DNA from: Symbiodinium natans
Taxonomy: Eukaryota > Sar > Dinophyceae > Suessiales > Symbiodiniaceae
DNA length: 64,000 nucleotides
Reading direction: 5' to 3'
NCBI GenBank assembly: GCA_905221605.1
Contig: CAJNDS010002506.1
Span: 109,501 to 173,500, forward strand
The translations under genes were made by a program, and so were the position numbers. Under the pieces are notes generated by a model, which was given only the letters and a program-made list of their open reading frames with translations, had not been told where the DNA came from and searched no databases. This document shows, one piece after another, positions 54,232-64,000 of the stretch. Each line of letters starts with the position of its first letter. Within the stretch, counting starts at the first letter, position 1.

Positions 54232-54967
54232 GCCCGTAGCTGCTTCCTGTGAGTTCACAATTTCACGTGCTTCCTTTTCCAATTCAGCGTTAGACGGTGG
54301 CTTGGACGTTCCCCTCGGATTGTAAACGAGAGGTTCCGTCTGAGTCATTGTATGGTCTTCACTTTTTGCAGCCTGCTTCTTTTCCGACCCTGCTGCATGA
54401 AACATTTCAATATCTCAAGCGACCGTGTACAGCCTTCTGCCACGGAGCAGTCTGCACTTCTCAAGCGACTTGTCTGCAAGCTTGTGCAGATGGAGCAGTC
54501 TGTGCCTATGCAGAGGTCACATCTTGGCCCCTTGGCCCCGTAATTCACGTCTAGTTTTCGGCCGGAGGCTTGCAAAGCCTGCCAGGGCATCAGCTTGGGT
54601 ACACGACTGTGCAGGTATATTTAGGTAAATGATACATGTACGTGTTTGTAGCGTGTTGGATGCTTTGGGAACTGAGCCCACCCATGGAGTGCCTTGCTGC
54701 GAGGGAACGATTGACGATTCGTGCCATGAGGGGAAAACTTGCAGCCGGAGTCCAGACTGGCAAAGTCTCCTTAGCTATGATGCCTCTGCGTGTTAGTCGA
54801 TGGGGGAGGGTGTCCTGTTGAAGAAGTTATGGGCAAGAGAAGTGCGAGCCTGACTACTTGTTGGCCCTGCTTGTGCAGCAACTTGCTCAGATCAGGCAAA
54901 GCCGTGGCAGGGCTCTTGCCAGCTCCGCAAGGCGAAGCACCGAGATCTGGAAAGGCCATGCTGCAGA
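54232..54967. other. Spacer without supported gene
   Basis: Short frames only; probably 3' flank of the EF-hand gene. Confidence 0.3.
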
Positions 54968-55051
54968 TCCCCAAACCCCAAACCCCAAGCCCCAAACCCC
55001 AAGCCCTAAGCCCTGAGCCCTGAGCCCTAAGCCCGAAACCCTAAACCCTAC
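54968..55051 (-). repeat. CCCTAAA-like tract
   Basis: CCCCAAACCCCAAGC units pass into CCCTAAACCCTA at the right end, i.e. TTTAGGG on the minus strand. Confidence 0.85.
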
Positions 55052-55372
55052 ATGCAGAGCCTCCTCCAGGCTTTCCAGACGGTCGCAGCAACCGGCAGCT
55101 AGCCGGTTGCCGAGTCCAAGAAAGCGAGGGAGGGCCCTCAAGCCCCCCAAAGGAAAGACAGAGAGGGAGAAAGAAGGAGGGCGGGGGTCAAGAGCGCTGG
55201 AAGGCAGGAAGAAACATTCGGGGCACACTTCAACATGAGAGCGGGACCTGCATGTTTTTCCCCAGGCTTAAAAAAGGGGAAACATCAACATCGCCGTTAG
55301 GTTTGTGCTAGTTGGTGGGGGTGAAACAACTACTGTGGGGGGGGGGAATCCTCTCCCTTAGCAATTGTACAA

Positions 55373-55400
55373 TGTTGTGTGTGTGTGTGTGTGTGTGTGT
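55373..55400 (+). repeat. Short (GT)n microsatellite
   Basis: About 13 GT units. Confidence 0.9.
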
Positions 55401-55496
55401 CCCGACTTTCTTTCGCGTGTCACACCAACTCCGAACGTGAGCGGGCACGCTCGCACGCGAGGGAGTAGGGACACCTGCCTTGCCTTTCAAGCCCGT

Positions 55497-55945
55497 CAGA
55501 AGAAGAAGAGAAGGAGAAGGAGAAGGAGAAGAAGAAGAAGAAGAAGAAGAAGAAGAAGAAGAAGAAGAAGAAGAAGAAGAAGAAGAAGAAGAAGAAGAAG
55601 AAGAAGAAGAAGAAGAAGAAGAAGAGATTTCACATACGAACCTGACACATCCTCGGGCGCGCCCGGTTCACGGGGGGGCTCCCCCTATGCCCTGCAGAAG
55701 AAGAAGACGAAGAAGAAGAAGAATCAGAAGAAGAAGAAGAGATTTCACATACGAACCTGACACACCCTCGGGCGCGCCTGGTTCACGGGGGGGCTCCCCC
55801 TATGCCCTGCAGAAGAAGAAGAATAAGAAGAAGAAGAAGAAGAGATATCACATACGACCCTGACACACCCTCGGGCGCGCCTGGTTCACGGGGGGGCTCC
55901 CCATATGCCCTGCAGAAGAAGAAGAAGGAGAAGAAGAAGAAGAGT
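55497..55945 (+). repeat. (GAA)n array with three ~105-115-bp satellite units
   Basis: About 130 bp of GAA/AGG triplets leads into three units, each made of a GATTTCACATACGAACCTGA-like core (55626, 55741, 55844), CGGGCGCGCC, CACGGGGGGGCTCCCC and CCTGCA plus a shorter GAA run. The G6-GCT-C5 part can fold into a hairpin. Poly-Glu, poly-Lys and poly-Arg frames here are artefacts. Confidence 0.93.
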
Positions 55946-55990
55946 GAGAGTGAGAGCGATTTTGAGTTTTCCGACCGTTCCAATGTCGGA

Positions 55991-56659
55991 TCAAAAGCCG
56001 GAGCAAGGCCGTGACGCGGTTCGGCGCCCCATGCAACCGGCACAGAGGCCACCGCGCTGTGCAAACCTTTCACACTTCAGGGCAGCGTTGATCCCGGAAC
56101 TTGGTTGGGTGTTCCGAAGGAGTAGGGGCTGGAGGGTTGGATGCTTTGAGTCGGTTGATCTGTTCTTCCGAGCAGCATGCCGGCATGCTGACAGCATCCT
56201 GACAGCATGCAGAGAAAGCCGCAGTGGCAACAGGCCTCCAAGCAGCACAAGTAGCACGGTGCTACCAAGCAGCAACCCGAGATGCTTTCTCTGGGGCTGG
56301 GTGCTGGGAAGTGACTGGAGTGGCCAGAAGCGCGGCGAGAGGCTGTAGTGCAGTTCTGAAGTCTTGGACATTCTTGCCAATTCTTCAAGCAGGTGACCTT
56401 CAAGCTGTGTTCGCTCGACAGCATGTTGGGCGTCCTGTTGCAGCCATGTGGCTCTTCGTCTCCATTTGACCACCTTTCCAAAGGAAAGAGCTGTAGCAAG
56501 TTTCTGCGCCAGTTGAAGGAAACTTGGCCTTGGTGGAGCAGGGACGTCTCGCTTTGCAAGAAGCCGTCCCTTCCTCAGAAAGGCCTCATGGCCTTGGCCA
56601 AGCGATCTTTGAGTTAAGTTGAGGGTTTCTGCTTCCAATGATGACAGGGAGCTAGGCAT
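55991..56659 (-). CDS. Unknown minus-strand ORF with hydrophobic segment, low support
   Basis: A 222-codon frame on the minus strand. It has a charged helical N-terminal half and one strongly hydrophobic stretch (HLGLLLGSTVLLVLLGGLLP) that could be a membrane segment, followed by a basic part. No domain is recognised, and overlapping plus frames of similar length exist, so this is a candidate only. Confidence 0.3.
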   Translation of the reverse strand: MPSSLSSLEAETLNLTQRSLGQGHEAFLRKGRLLAKRDVPAPPRPSFLQLAQKLATALSFGKVVKWRRRATWLQQDAQHAVERTQLEGHLLEELARMSKTSELHYSLSPRFWPLQSLPSTQPQRKHLGLLLGSTVLLVLLGGLLPLRLSLHAVRMLSACRHAARKNRSTDSKHPTLQPLLLRNTQPSSGINAALKCERFAQRGGLCAGCMGRRTASRPCSGF

Positions 56660-56797
56660 CAGTGCTTGAGGAGCTGATGACGTCCGCCACGTTGGGTGCT
56701 TCGGCTGCTTCGGCGACCATGGAGCCCACGGCCACGCTCCGTTCCTCGATGACCCATCCCTACCTAACCAGCAAGTTCCAGGTGCAAGAGTGGGGGG

Positions 56798-56850
56798 TTT
56801 TAGGGTTTAGGGTTTAGGATTTAGGGTTTAGGGTGTAGGGTCCCCCAAAT
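56798..56850 (+). repeat. TTTAGGG tract
   Basis: Six to seven near-perfect units (one GGATTTAGGG variant). Between here and 57514 no gene is recognised. Confidence 0.9.
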
Positions 56851-57514
56851 ACAATGTGCAAGAGGCGGCAAGCTCCCCCAGACTACGAACAACTCTCAAT
56901 TAATGCAATTTCGGGCTGGATCCTGGGAGGTGTGGAGTTGCCCGCGCTGTCCCTGACAGGTAGGGTCTGCCAAGAGTGACAAGATCAACTACACCTTGGC
57001 ACAAAAAGTTTTCCACAGTGGAGATGTGCCGCACGAGGTTGGGGATCATTTATGCTGACTCTGTTGCTTGTGTCTGCCGGAATAAGCCAAATCTTGCACA
57101 TCAGCGGACCACGGGCTCTGACAGGTGCTCGAGTCGAAACGTGCTGTCCAAAAACGGAAGCAGCCGAACATCCTGGGCACTGAGAAGCGTGACTGGCACC
57201 TCGACAGAGTTCATGTCTACAGTTGTGGCAATAGCTGGATATTTCTGCCGAGGAATTCCTCAACGATCGCTGACCAGAAGATTCAGAAGGATCAGCACAA
57301 GGCGCTTACTCTTCCTGAAAGAGCACGCGGCCAGAATCCTGTGTTCCCCGACGTCGGCCACAGCTGTTTTTGCTCAAGCTTCTTTCGCTGGTGATTGGGC
57401 TTGCTGGACTGGTTATCTAAGTGTCTGTGTCAGCATGTCAAACAGTTCGGTCGTATCATCAGAAAGAAGAGGCAACAGGAGCATCAGCATCAGATCCAAG
57501 TGAGAACCTTAGAG

Positions 57515-58435
57515 ATGGGATCTGCAGCAGCAAGGCCAGAATGGTCCGATCAAGGACAAGGTCCAAAGCTGGCAAAGCTGGAGAAGTTGCAGGTCACGCT
57601 GGAGGATCTGGAGCTCCCCCGCAGGCGGGACCGGCCCGTGCCTGCGGCGCCTCCGGGTGCAGGAGTTCCAGACGGTGCAGGTGCAGGAGGTGTTCCGCCC
57701 TTGGGCCTCCTTCCTGGTTTGAGCGCCGGCGCCGGTGCTGCCCAAGGGCCAAAGCTGACGGAAGAGTTGCTTGCTGGCAGCGAGGCGAAAGGGCAGCGTG
57801 CCTTTGCGGATGATGGCCTCGTGGGAACGGAGTCTCAGCAGCTGCAGCTGCTGGCTCACTATGCTGAACTTTGTGACGACTTCCGCCTCTATCAAAGGAC
57901 GACCCGAGAGGAAGGTACTGCGGACTGTGAAGGAGCTCAGCTGATAATCTTGAGCGGCCCTCCGGGTACTGGCAAGACGAAGCATGCTGTCAGTTTTGCC
58001 CGTGCGCTTGGCCTGCCTCTGCTTACCGTCAACCCGACGCAGGTGTCGGGTTCTACGGGACAGGCGTTCTTCACAAGTGCCTGGGCTTCTCAAGTCCGAC
58101 AGGAGATCCGAGGCCGGGACTGCATGCTGTTCCTCGACGAAGTTGACCAGTTCGCCTCCCATGAAGCATTTGCATCTGGACTACGGCAATTTCTAGATGG
58201 GGTGTGTCAGCCAGCCGCTAGCAAGGTCCTTGTTCTGGGTACAACAAACTGCATAGACAAGCTGCCTTGGGATGTGCGGCATCGAGCAGAGGTTGTCAAC
58301 TTCGCTCATCCTTTGAAGGAGCACCTGAGCACGATGTGGAGGTCATATGCCAAGCACTTGCAGGAGGAGGACTTGGCAAAGCTTTCGGAGGCGAGCTCTT
58401 TGGCCAAGGCTGGATGCCATGGGTTCGCAGAGTAG
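57515..58435 (+). CDS. AAA+ ATPase, probably incomplete at the 3' end
   Basis: The first ATG in the frame is at 57515; the frame is open upstream to 57395. The product has 306 residues. An N-terminal Pro/Gly/Ala-rich linker precedes an AAA+ module: Walker A GPPGTGKTKHA, Walker B CMLFLDEVDQF, sensor 1 LGTTNCIDKLP and an arginine-finger-like VRHRAE. The frame stops at 58435 soon after the sensor 2 region, without the full helical lid. The sequence GCAGAGTAGGG at the stop offers a GT donor at 58433, so another exon is likely. AAA+ proteins use ATP to remodel or unfold proteins. The closest types by motif are CDC48/FtsH-like or RuvB-like single-domain ATPases, but I cannot assign a subfamily. Confidence 0.8.
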   Translation: MGSAAARPEWSDQGQGPKLAKLEKLQVTLEDLELPRRRDRPVPAAPPGAGVPDGAGAGGVPPLGLLPGLSAGAGAAQGPKLTEELLAGSEAKGQRAFADDGLVGTESQQLQLLAHYAELCDDFRLYQRTTREEGTADCEGAQLIILSGPPGTGKTKHAVSFARALGLPLLTVNPTQVSGSTGQAFFTSAWASQVRQEIRGRDCMLFLDEVDQFASHEAFASGLRQFLDGVCQPAASKVLVLGTTNCIDKLPWDVRHRAEVVNFAHPLKEHLSTMWRSYAKHLQEEDLAKLSEASSLAKAGCHGFAE

Positions 58436-59010
58436 GGCCAACACGGTTCCAGAATTCTTCTTCCTGAAGAAGTCGTGCCAGACGGATGGTCCAGGGCGGG
58501 CCTGAGGTGAGGCCTAGTTCATGAGGAGAGCATGGGGGATCCGTGGAGAAGGTCCCTAAACCCTGCAAGACGCCGCTACGTCAACGAGACGACTCTAGCC
58601 GGTCAGAAGAGAGCGAGTCCACATGCACCGGGGGGCGGGGGGGGGAAAGGCAAACAGGAAGAAATACAAGCCAAGGGGATTGAGGCTTCACCAAAATTTG
58701 GGTGGTGGGGTGTCCATCGGGAACCATACAAAGAGAGAAATCCAGAGCAGTTCATGGAGGGTCCATAAGAGGTCTCGTAAGGATGTCTTCCATAGGGGAG
58801 CATGGGAGGTTTGTTGGTGGTCCATAGAAGGTGGGTTTGGTAGGGAGCCTAGACACGATCAGGGAAAATTAAAGAAACCAGCCCGCGAATCAGAAGCCGC
58901 AAACCAAAAAACTGCGAATGGGAAACCAGCCGCGAACAGAAGCTCATCGTGTCCGGAATGCCGAAGCATTACAAACCCGCTCCCGTTTCCCGCAAGCGAC
59001 TCAGCCGTCT
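58436..59010. other. Spacer, possibly holding missing AAA+ exons
   Basis: No exon could be recognised. A G10 run lies at 58638-58647. Confidence 0.3.
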
Positions 59011-59126
59011 CCTGGTTTGCAATTTTCAGGTTTCCGATTCTGCCGTTCTGGTTTCCGATGCAAGCCTGGTCTCTGATTTTCCTGTTCTTGTTTCCGATTC
59101 AGCCGTCCTGGTTTCCGATTTTTCGG
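59011..59126 (+). repeat. Minisatellite of TGGTTTCCGATTCAGCCGTCC-like units
   Basis: About five units of ~20-27 bp with the core TTTCCGATTC. The frame reading VSDSAVLVSD is an artefact of the repeat. Confidence 0.8.
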
Positions 59127-61114
59127 TCGATCGCCTAGACAAGTTCCAAGGGATCCATAAAGGGTGTAAGCCGTCAAAGAAGGTTCGGGACCACAGGAGG
59201 CCCCCGCAGATTTGTGCCTGTTTTTTGAAGGAGCCTGTGAAGGAAACCTTGGCTCTCTGTGTTGGGGGCTCCAGAGAGGAGGACAGAAGGAGGTGGGTTG
59301 TTTTGCCCCAAATGCCTTAGGCCTGGGCGGATTCGTGAATCTCATTTTTCTTTGCCTCTATGCCCCTCTTTCTCTCTCTAGCTAGAATGTTTGCCTGCTG
59401 CTCAAGGCCACGGGACGCGATGTGAAGCACTGCGCTTCTCTGTGTGAGAGAGAGATGGCGATCACGTACTTGAATGCTCAGCAGCAGCAGGGATACTGTC
59501 ATGGAGCTGCTTTGGCAAACTGCCCTGGTCCAAACGTTGAGCGGTACCTTCGATGCGTGCAGAACCGAATTGTGGAGTGAAATGTTGGCGCTATTTGGCA
59601 CTGGAAGGATGGACACCGTGCGCGCAGAGCCGTGGAATGAGTTCTTGTGCATGCAGCATGCACCTCAACGCACCTCAACGCACCTCCGCTCGCGAGCCTG
59701 GACAGCTCATGGATAGCCCATGGACAGCTTTGACGGCGCTTCGGCAACAGACACGTTCTTCACCAGGGATCCTCTCGACTGGTGTCCTGTAGTGGACATG
59801 AAGATGGTTCAATGCCATCGACGTTCCACCTCTGTGGGTGCGAGAAGCAGAACTTATCAGAACTTGAATGTTCAAAAAGTTGCTGTGCCTTTCTTTGCTG
59901 GCAGTTCCACACTTGGTTGGTTGCTTTTGTTGTTTGTTGTTGGTCGAGCATGTGGCCAGGACTTGAAGCGTCATTTGCTTCAAGTTCGAGCTGGCCTCCA
60001 CGACGAGAAGATTCTCAAGCCTTGCAAGGCTCACACGGATGAGGCCATCGTCGAGCGTCACAAGCCCCTACAGCTGCATCAAAGATACAGTATGAGCCTT
60101 TCCGCTGCAGATCCTGCTTTCGGCTGCAAACACACGCGTGTATGTCTAAGGTTCATCGTTGCCCTAACTGGCCAGGGGCCGATCGGCAAGCTGTCAGGCG
60201 AAGCGTTTGTGTGCTGCCACTCTGTACAGCATGCAGCTGCCCCAGACGGGTGTTACAGGCAGATGGTTCAATGCCATCGACGAGCGGGGTTTGCCTTCCC
60301 ACTGCATTGCTGATCACTGGAGTGACTGGAATTCTTCGTACAGCACCCACACCAAGGCAGGGAACAGACTTCAAAACGCAAAAATCAAGCTTGCTCAGGG
60401 GAGGACATAATGTCCGCAGCCTAGGCATATGGGATCCAGAACATGACATTCGTGCCAGGGAGGGAAGATGGGGCTTTCAATTTTCGGGTCCTAGCAGAAC
60501 TGCAAGCTTTGTCGTCTTGAGTTGTGTCCCTAAACCCCACACCCTCCTCCGCCTTACACCCCAAACTCAAAAAATCGTCAAGTCGAAAAGCCCATTCCAG
60601 GAAGACGTTGTTCAGGCCCATGCAGTCGTGCAATCAAAGGCATCCTGGAGGCAACAAGAGAGAAGGTTGGGTTCAGAAGCCTCTGCAGGGTGTAGCGGGT
60701 GGGCCTTAGGCCTGGTGGGCTTTTAGATCCCTCAGGGCTGGCTTAGAGGGAATCTTGCAAGGTACCAAAAGGGTTTAGGGTTTAGGGTTTAGGGGCCCAG
60801 GCTTGTTGGACCATTCATGCACCCGAGGATGAGAGGCGCTTCCGCATGATGGCCAGAGTGTCTTGGCGCGCACATGCGCGCACCGTCACCGGCAGTTGTT
60901 TCAATGCCTGTGTCGAAGTGGGCGTATAGTGGCTTCGCAGCCCAGGAAAATAAGCTCAACAAGGATGCGTACGTTAACCCGACGAAGGCGAAGTGAGCTC
61001 GGTGCTCCGGGGATGCCTGTAGCATGGGCCCTCCTGAGTCCTTCGTGGGAGTAAGGGAAGGAAGCCTAGCAGCTGCTGCAGAAACTCCGTCAACCTGACC
61101 AGGCGATCACCAAC
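59127..61114. other. Spacer with a 22-bp exact repeat and one telomere-like patch
   Basis: No gene is supported, although frames at 59720-60313 and 60142-60726 reach nearly 200 codons. A 22-bp exact direct repeat lies at 59802-59823 and 60261-60282; a TTTAGGG patch lies at 60771-60795. Confidence 0.35.
60771..60795 (+). repeat. Short TTTAGGG tract
   Basis: Three perfect GGGTTTA units. Confidence 0.9.
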
Positions 61115-61387
61115 ATGAACGATAGGCTCCGCGAGCGGAAGGTGGATTTCCAGGATTTGAAGGAGCCCATTTGTGGGAGGGGAGAGGCACGTCGGGTGTC
61201 AAGACAATTCAAGACATGCCTTGCAAGCCAGGACCAGTTCAAGAGAGAGCTCAAAGTCGAGTTTCCTCAAGCTTCTGAAGAGCGACTTCAAGCAATGGCG
61301 CAGAGGCTGCCGCGAGAAATGATTGGAATCAAACTCTGCGCTGCAACCCGTCCATGGTGGCGGTTTAAGCCGCACGAGATCTCTTAG
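61115..61387 (+). CDS. Small basic unknown ORF
   Basis: ATG at 61115 gives 90 residues that are charged and helical (FKRELKVEFPQASEERLQAM). The composition is more protein-like than neighbouring frames. It is either a small gene or one exon. No family is recognised. Confidence 0.35.
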   Translation: MNDRLRERKVDFQDLKEPICGRGEARRVSRQFKTCLASQDQFKRELKVEFPQASEERLQAMAQRLPREMIGIKLCAATRPWWRFKPHEIS

Positions 61388-63265
61388 CGAGAGTCGAGAG
61401 CTGCATGTGCTTGGAAAAATTTGCCATGTAGAGTGAGGTGGTGGCCTCTCGAGCAGTAATGGAAGCCGCGATAGTGGCAATGCGAGGGTAGCTTGTAGCT
61501 GAAGAGTAGAGCAAGAGTGTGTAAAAGAGAAGTAAAGGAGAGTGAGGATGCAACGGAGATTGCATGGCATGATAGCTGGTAGCTAGTCATGCCGCACCAG
61601 CAGTGTCCTGGCACCACGGCAGTTCTACTCGTATTCTTTCTCCGTTGAGTTTTGCGACAGGCACTGTTCAGTCTCGCGCTATTCCAGCACTAATACCGGC
61701 AACTTGAGATACTCCTTCCTACCAAAAACCTACCTGCTTCGCATCTTTCGTTGTGGTCATGCTCTCGCCAGAGGCTTCTCAATGAAAAGCTGCTGGCCGA
61801 CGAGAAAATGTGGCGGTTCCCCGTGCAGCATGAAAGCTTCCGGCCAAACTTGTCCTTGACCACGCAGGACATCAGGGATCCATAGGGGTCCCTGTGAGCC
61901 CCAGGGCAGGATGTGCAGGTAGCATAGGCAGCTTACTGTAGCAGCTGTTTACGAGACGCCTTGCTTTGCCAGGATCGCAGATACAAGGAGCACTTCCACC
62001 CTGGAGCTTTTGTTTGGAATGAGGCAGAAAAGCGAGAGGCACGGGGAACATAACATGGTGGTATAGTAGGTTATACAATTATATGCGCTAGATGAATGGT
62101 CGTGTGGTTCAGCCGGGACTTCAGTCTGTTCCCCTTTCAGTTCGAGAGGCCTGGACATGCTGCCTGAACTTTGGCTTCGATTCTCGTGGCTGTGAGTCGC
62201 GGGTGGTGAATCCAGACGCCTGGAGCTACCAGGGCTTCGAACGTGCGTCGGCGTAGCGCTGACACGACGCGATATGCCAGTTTCATCCCTCTCACGCAGA
62301 CTGCGTTGGGGACGGCCAAGCATTCTTCTAGCCATGCACTGCCAAGATGGGCATGGCATTCTCACCAAAGCATGTAGACACGGCTTGGGGGGCGAGATGT
62401 GAAGGACTTCTGCTCATGCACTCACAGATCAGACATCACTGCTTCAGGCCTTGTCTAAGCCGTTGAATCAAGAAGCGTGCCTCTCAAAATGCCGAGCTGA
62501 AGAATCGTGAGAGTTCCATGCATACCTGCCCTGCCATCGCGAAGATAATGTACTTTTTTCCAAACCAGACCTCCCATACGAGAAACAACGGTTTGGCGCA
62601 AGGCAGAACTGCGAACATGTCGCACCCAGGCCTGGGATTCTCCAAGAATCCCTACATCGCTCCGCGGGGCTGGCTTGTTTTGTTCAAAAAGGGTCAACAA
62701 AGTAGTTAAACAAGGGCTCTTTGACATCGAAGTGGCCGGAGGGATGGGTCGTGTCCAGATCCAGCAGGGTACGTCCCTCTTTCCCCACGCAGGCCAAGTG
62801 CACGTAGCAGAAGTAGGCAGGATGTGGCATGTGCTATGCGTATATGTTGTATACAGTATATACACATACTAATATTTACTTATATTTACTTGTCATGTAT
62901 TGTGCTCACGTGCGGCTGTATGGCTCAGGGTGCGGCTTTAGTTTTGATGTTAAGTTCGACATACATGTCGCACACCAGCCAGTCGGTGCCTGCCTCAGCG
63001 TCTGGACAGTGCCGCCCCCCATGAAGCCTTAATGCGTTGCAGAGTGAGGGGGAGGTTGGAGACTGTAAGTCAAGCCAGTAAACCCTATTAAGCCCTAGTG
63101 CGCTGCAGGGTGAAGGAGAGGGCTGTACGTTAAGTGCCTGAAAGCGCCCAAGGATCCGAGCCACGAAGCTTCATTCGACCAAATGAGCCTTCAAGAAGAC
63201 CCTGAACTTTCTAAGCAAGCCCTACCAACCCCAAACTCAAAAAGTGATGCCACAAAGGTCCCGTC
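61388..63265. other. Spacer before the cold-shock gene
   Basis: No gene recognised on either strand. A TATA/TATAC-rich patch lies at 62842-62890. Confidence 0.3.
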
Positions 63266-63904
63266 ATGAGCGCCTCGGGCACCGTGAAGTCCTTCAATGG
63301 CGCCAAGGGCTTCGGTTTCATCGACTGCGGCTCTGTCGGCTTTCCACCATTTTCCACCTTTTTTGGGATCTTTTGGGGGTTTTTTGGGGGCTCTAAGCAA
63401 TGGATGGTGTAGCCCAATTGTGGGGATTATGGTCGGCCCGACCTTGTGATGAAAGCGCGCTGATTTGGAGCTCCCGTGTGAACTCTTGATCGCGAAGTTT
63501 CTCTTAGTGTTCCCCGCCAACACATTCAGGCAGGCTGCTCCGACACGTCCCGATTCCTGATATGGTTGGAGGGGGAGGTGTAACAGCGTAGCTATTTTCT
63601 TGGTCGCAGACAGAGTGGGGACGGCAAGATACGGAGGCAAATCGCAAGTCCACACCCGTACCCACATTGCCATCCATGCTGCATGTCGTGTTTTGTAACC
63701 CTTGCTTTCGTCTGGGAGCCCGGTCACCCTAAGGTGGCACAGGAACAGATGTCTTTATCCACATCAAGGACGGCATTTTGCCATGAGCGCGTTTAAGGTT
63801 CCACAGTCCTAGGCTCTGTTCCTGACGTCCCGCTGCGATGTCTTGTCTTTTCAAGGACTGCGTTGATGGGAATCAGCCGGCAGCAGGTGATGTGCTGACG
63901 CCCC
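63266..63904 (+). CDS. Cold-shock-domain RNA-binding protein, 5' exons (runs off window)
   Basis: Exon 1 is 63266-63329 (ATG, then GTVKSFNGAKGFGFIDCG), exon 2 is 63734-63768 (GTDVFIHIK) and exon 3 starts at 63856 (DCVDGNQPAAGDVL). Together they rebuild a cold-shock domain with the RNP1-like KGFGFI and RNP2-like VFIH motifs, in frame. Intron 1 (63330-63733, 404 nt) is GC-AG. Intron 2 (63769-63855, 87 nt) reads GA-AG, flanked by a CAAGGAC direct repeat. Cold-shock-domain proteins bind single-stranded RNA or DNA and are abundant in dinoflagellates, often with a Gly-rich tail; here the 3' part lies beyond the recognised exons or the window. The start follows ordinary sequence; no trans-splice site was identified. 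The domain is certain; the end coordinate is not. Confidence 0.85.
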
Positions 63905-64000
63905 TTGCCGTGTGCTGTAAGTCCGCCAGCGCATCTGACAGCTTACGCAAAGTGAGCTTTTTTAGAACAAAAACCAAAGCCACATGATATTTGGACGTCG

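Noticed and set aside
55365-55863. Frames of poly-Arg, poly-Glu and poly-Lys
   Set aside because: Artefacts of the GAA array.
63191-63727. 178-codon minus-strand frame
   Set aside because: It is antisense to cold-shock exon 1 and its intron; the plus strand carries the recognisable domain.

Overview
This window reads as nuclear DNA of a dinoflagellate, most likely a Symbiodiniaceae-type alga. Three things point that way. Introns start with GC, and once probably GA, as well as GT, and mostly end AG|G. A cold-shock-domain gene and a plastid-type Rieske oxygenase are present. Degenerate TTTAGGG/CCCTAAA telomere-like tracts are scattered among very long microsatellites. No rRNA, tRNA, CRISPR or bacterial operon was found.

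Region 1 (1-17655) is the most unusual part: a plus-strand block of long, nearly contiguous, intron-poor open frames followed by a repeat-rich non-coding tail that ends in an A11 run. The frames encode a large proline-rich unknown protein (broken by frameshifts), a 1,546-aa protein joining an alpha/beta-hydrolase-like region to a UPF1-type SF1 helicase, a proline-rich unknown, a small cysteine-rich Zn-finger protein, a protein fusing a tyrosine recombinase, a CCCH zinc finger and a dual-specificity phosphatase, and two more unknowns. Several neighbouring frames overlap at stop/start codons (ATGA; ATGCTGAGTAG) or lie four bases apart. I interpret the block as a partly decayed, very large tyrosine-recombinase mobile element whose left end lies outside the window.

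Region 2 (17656-23849) holds a ~90-bp minisatellite, a decayed inverted retroelement (reverse-transcriptase fragment plus a fragment homologous to the last ORF of region 1), ~520 bp of TCG/TAG triplets, a CAG44 tract and ~800 bp of degenerate telomere-like sequence. Region 3 (23850-36370) holds an intronless Ser/Thr kinase, a repeat-rich spacer with two large hairpins, and an intron-dense SNF2/SHPRH-RAD5-like ATPase whose helicase C-lobe is cut into ten small exons, mostly by GC-AG introns. Region 4 (36371-47698) is about 11 kb of spacer with microsatellites. Region 5 (47699-58435) holds a PAO/TIC55-like Rieske oxygenase, an EF-hand membrane protein with a cNMP-binding-like segment, a GAA-rich satellite and an AAA+ ATPase fragment. 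Region 6 (58436-64000) is mostly spacer and ends with the 5' exons of a cold-shock-domain RNA-binding gene running off the right edge.

The cellular genes look like independent single genes; nothing ties them into one pathway. Apart from region 1, gene density is low and repeats dominate. All functional calls come from motifs read by eye; no database search was possible.
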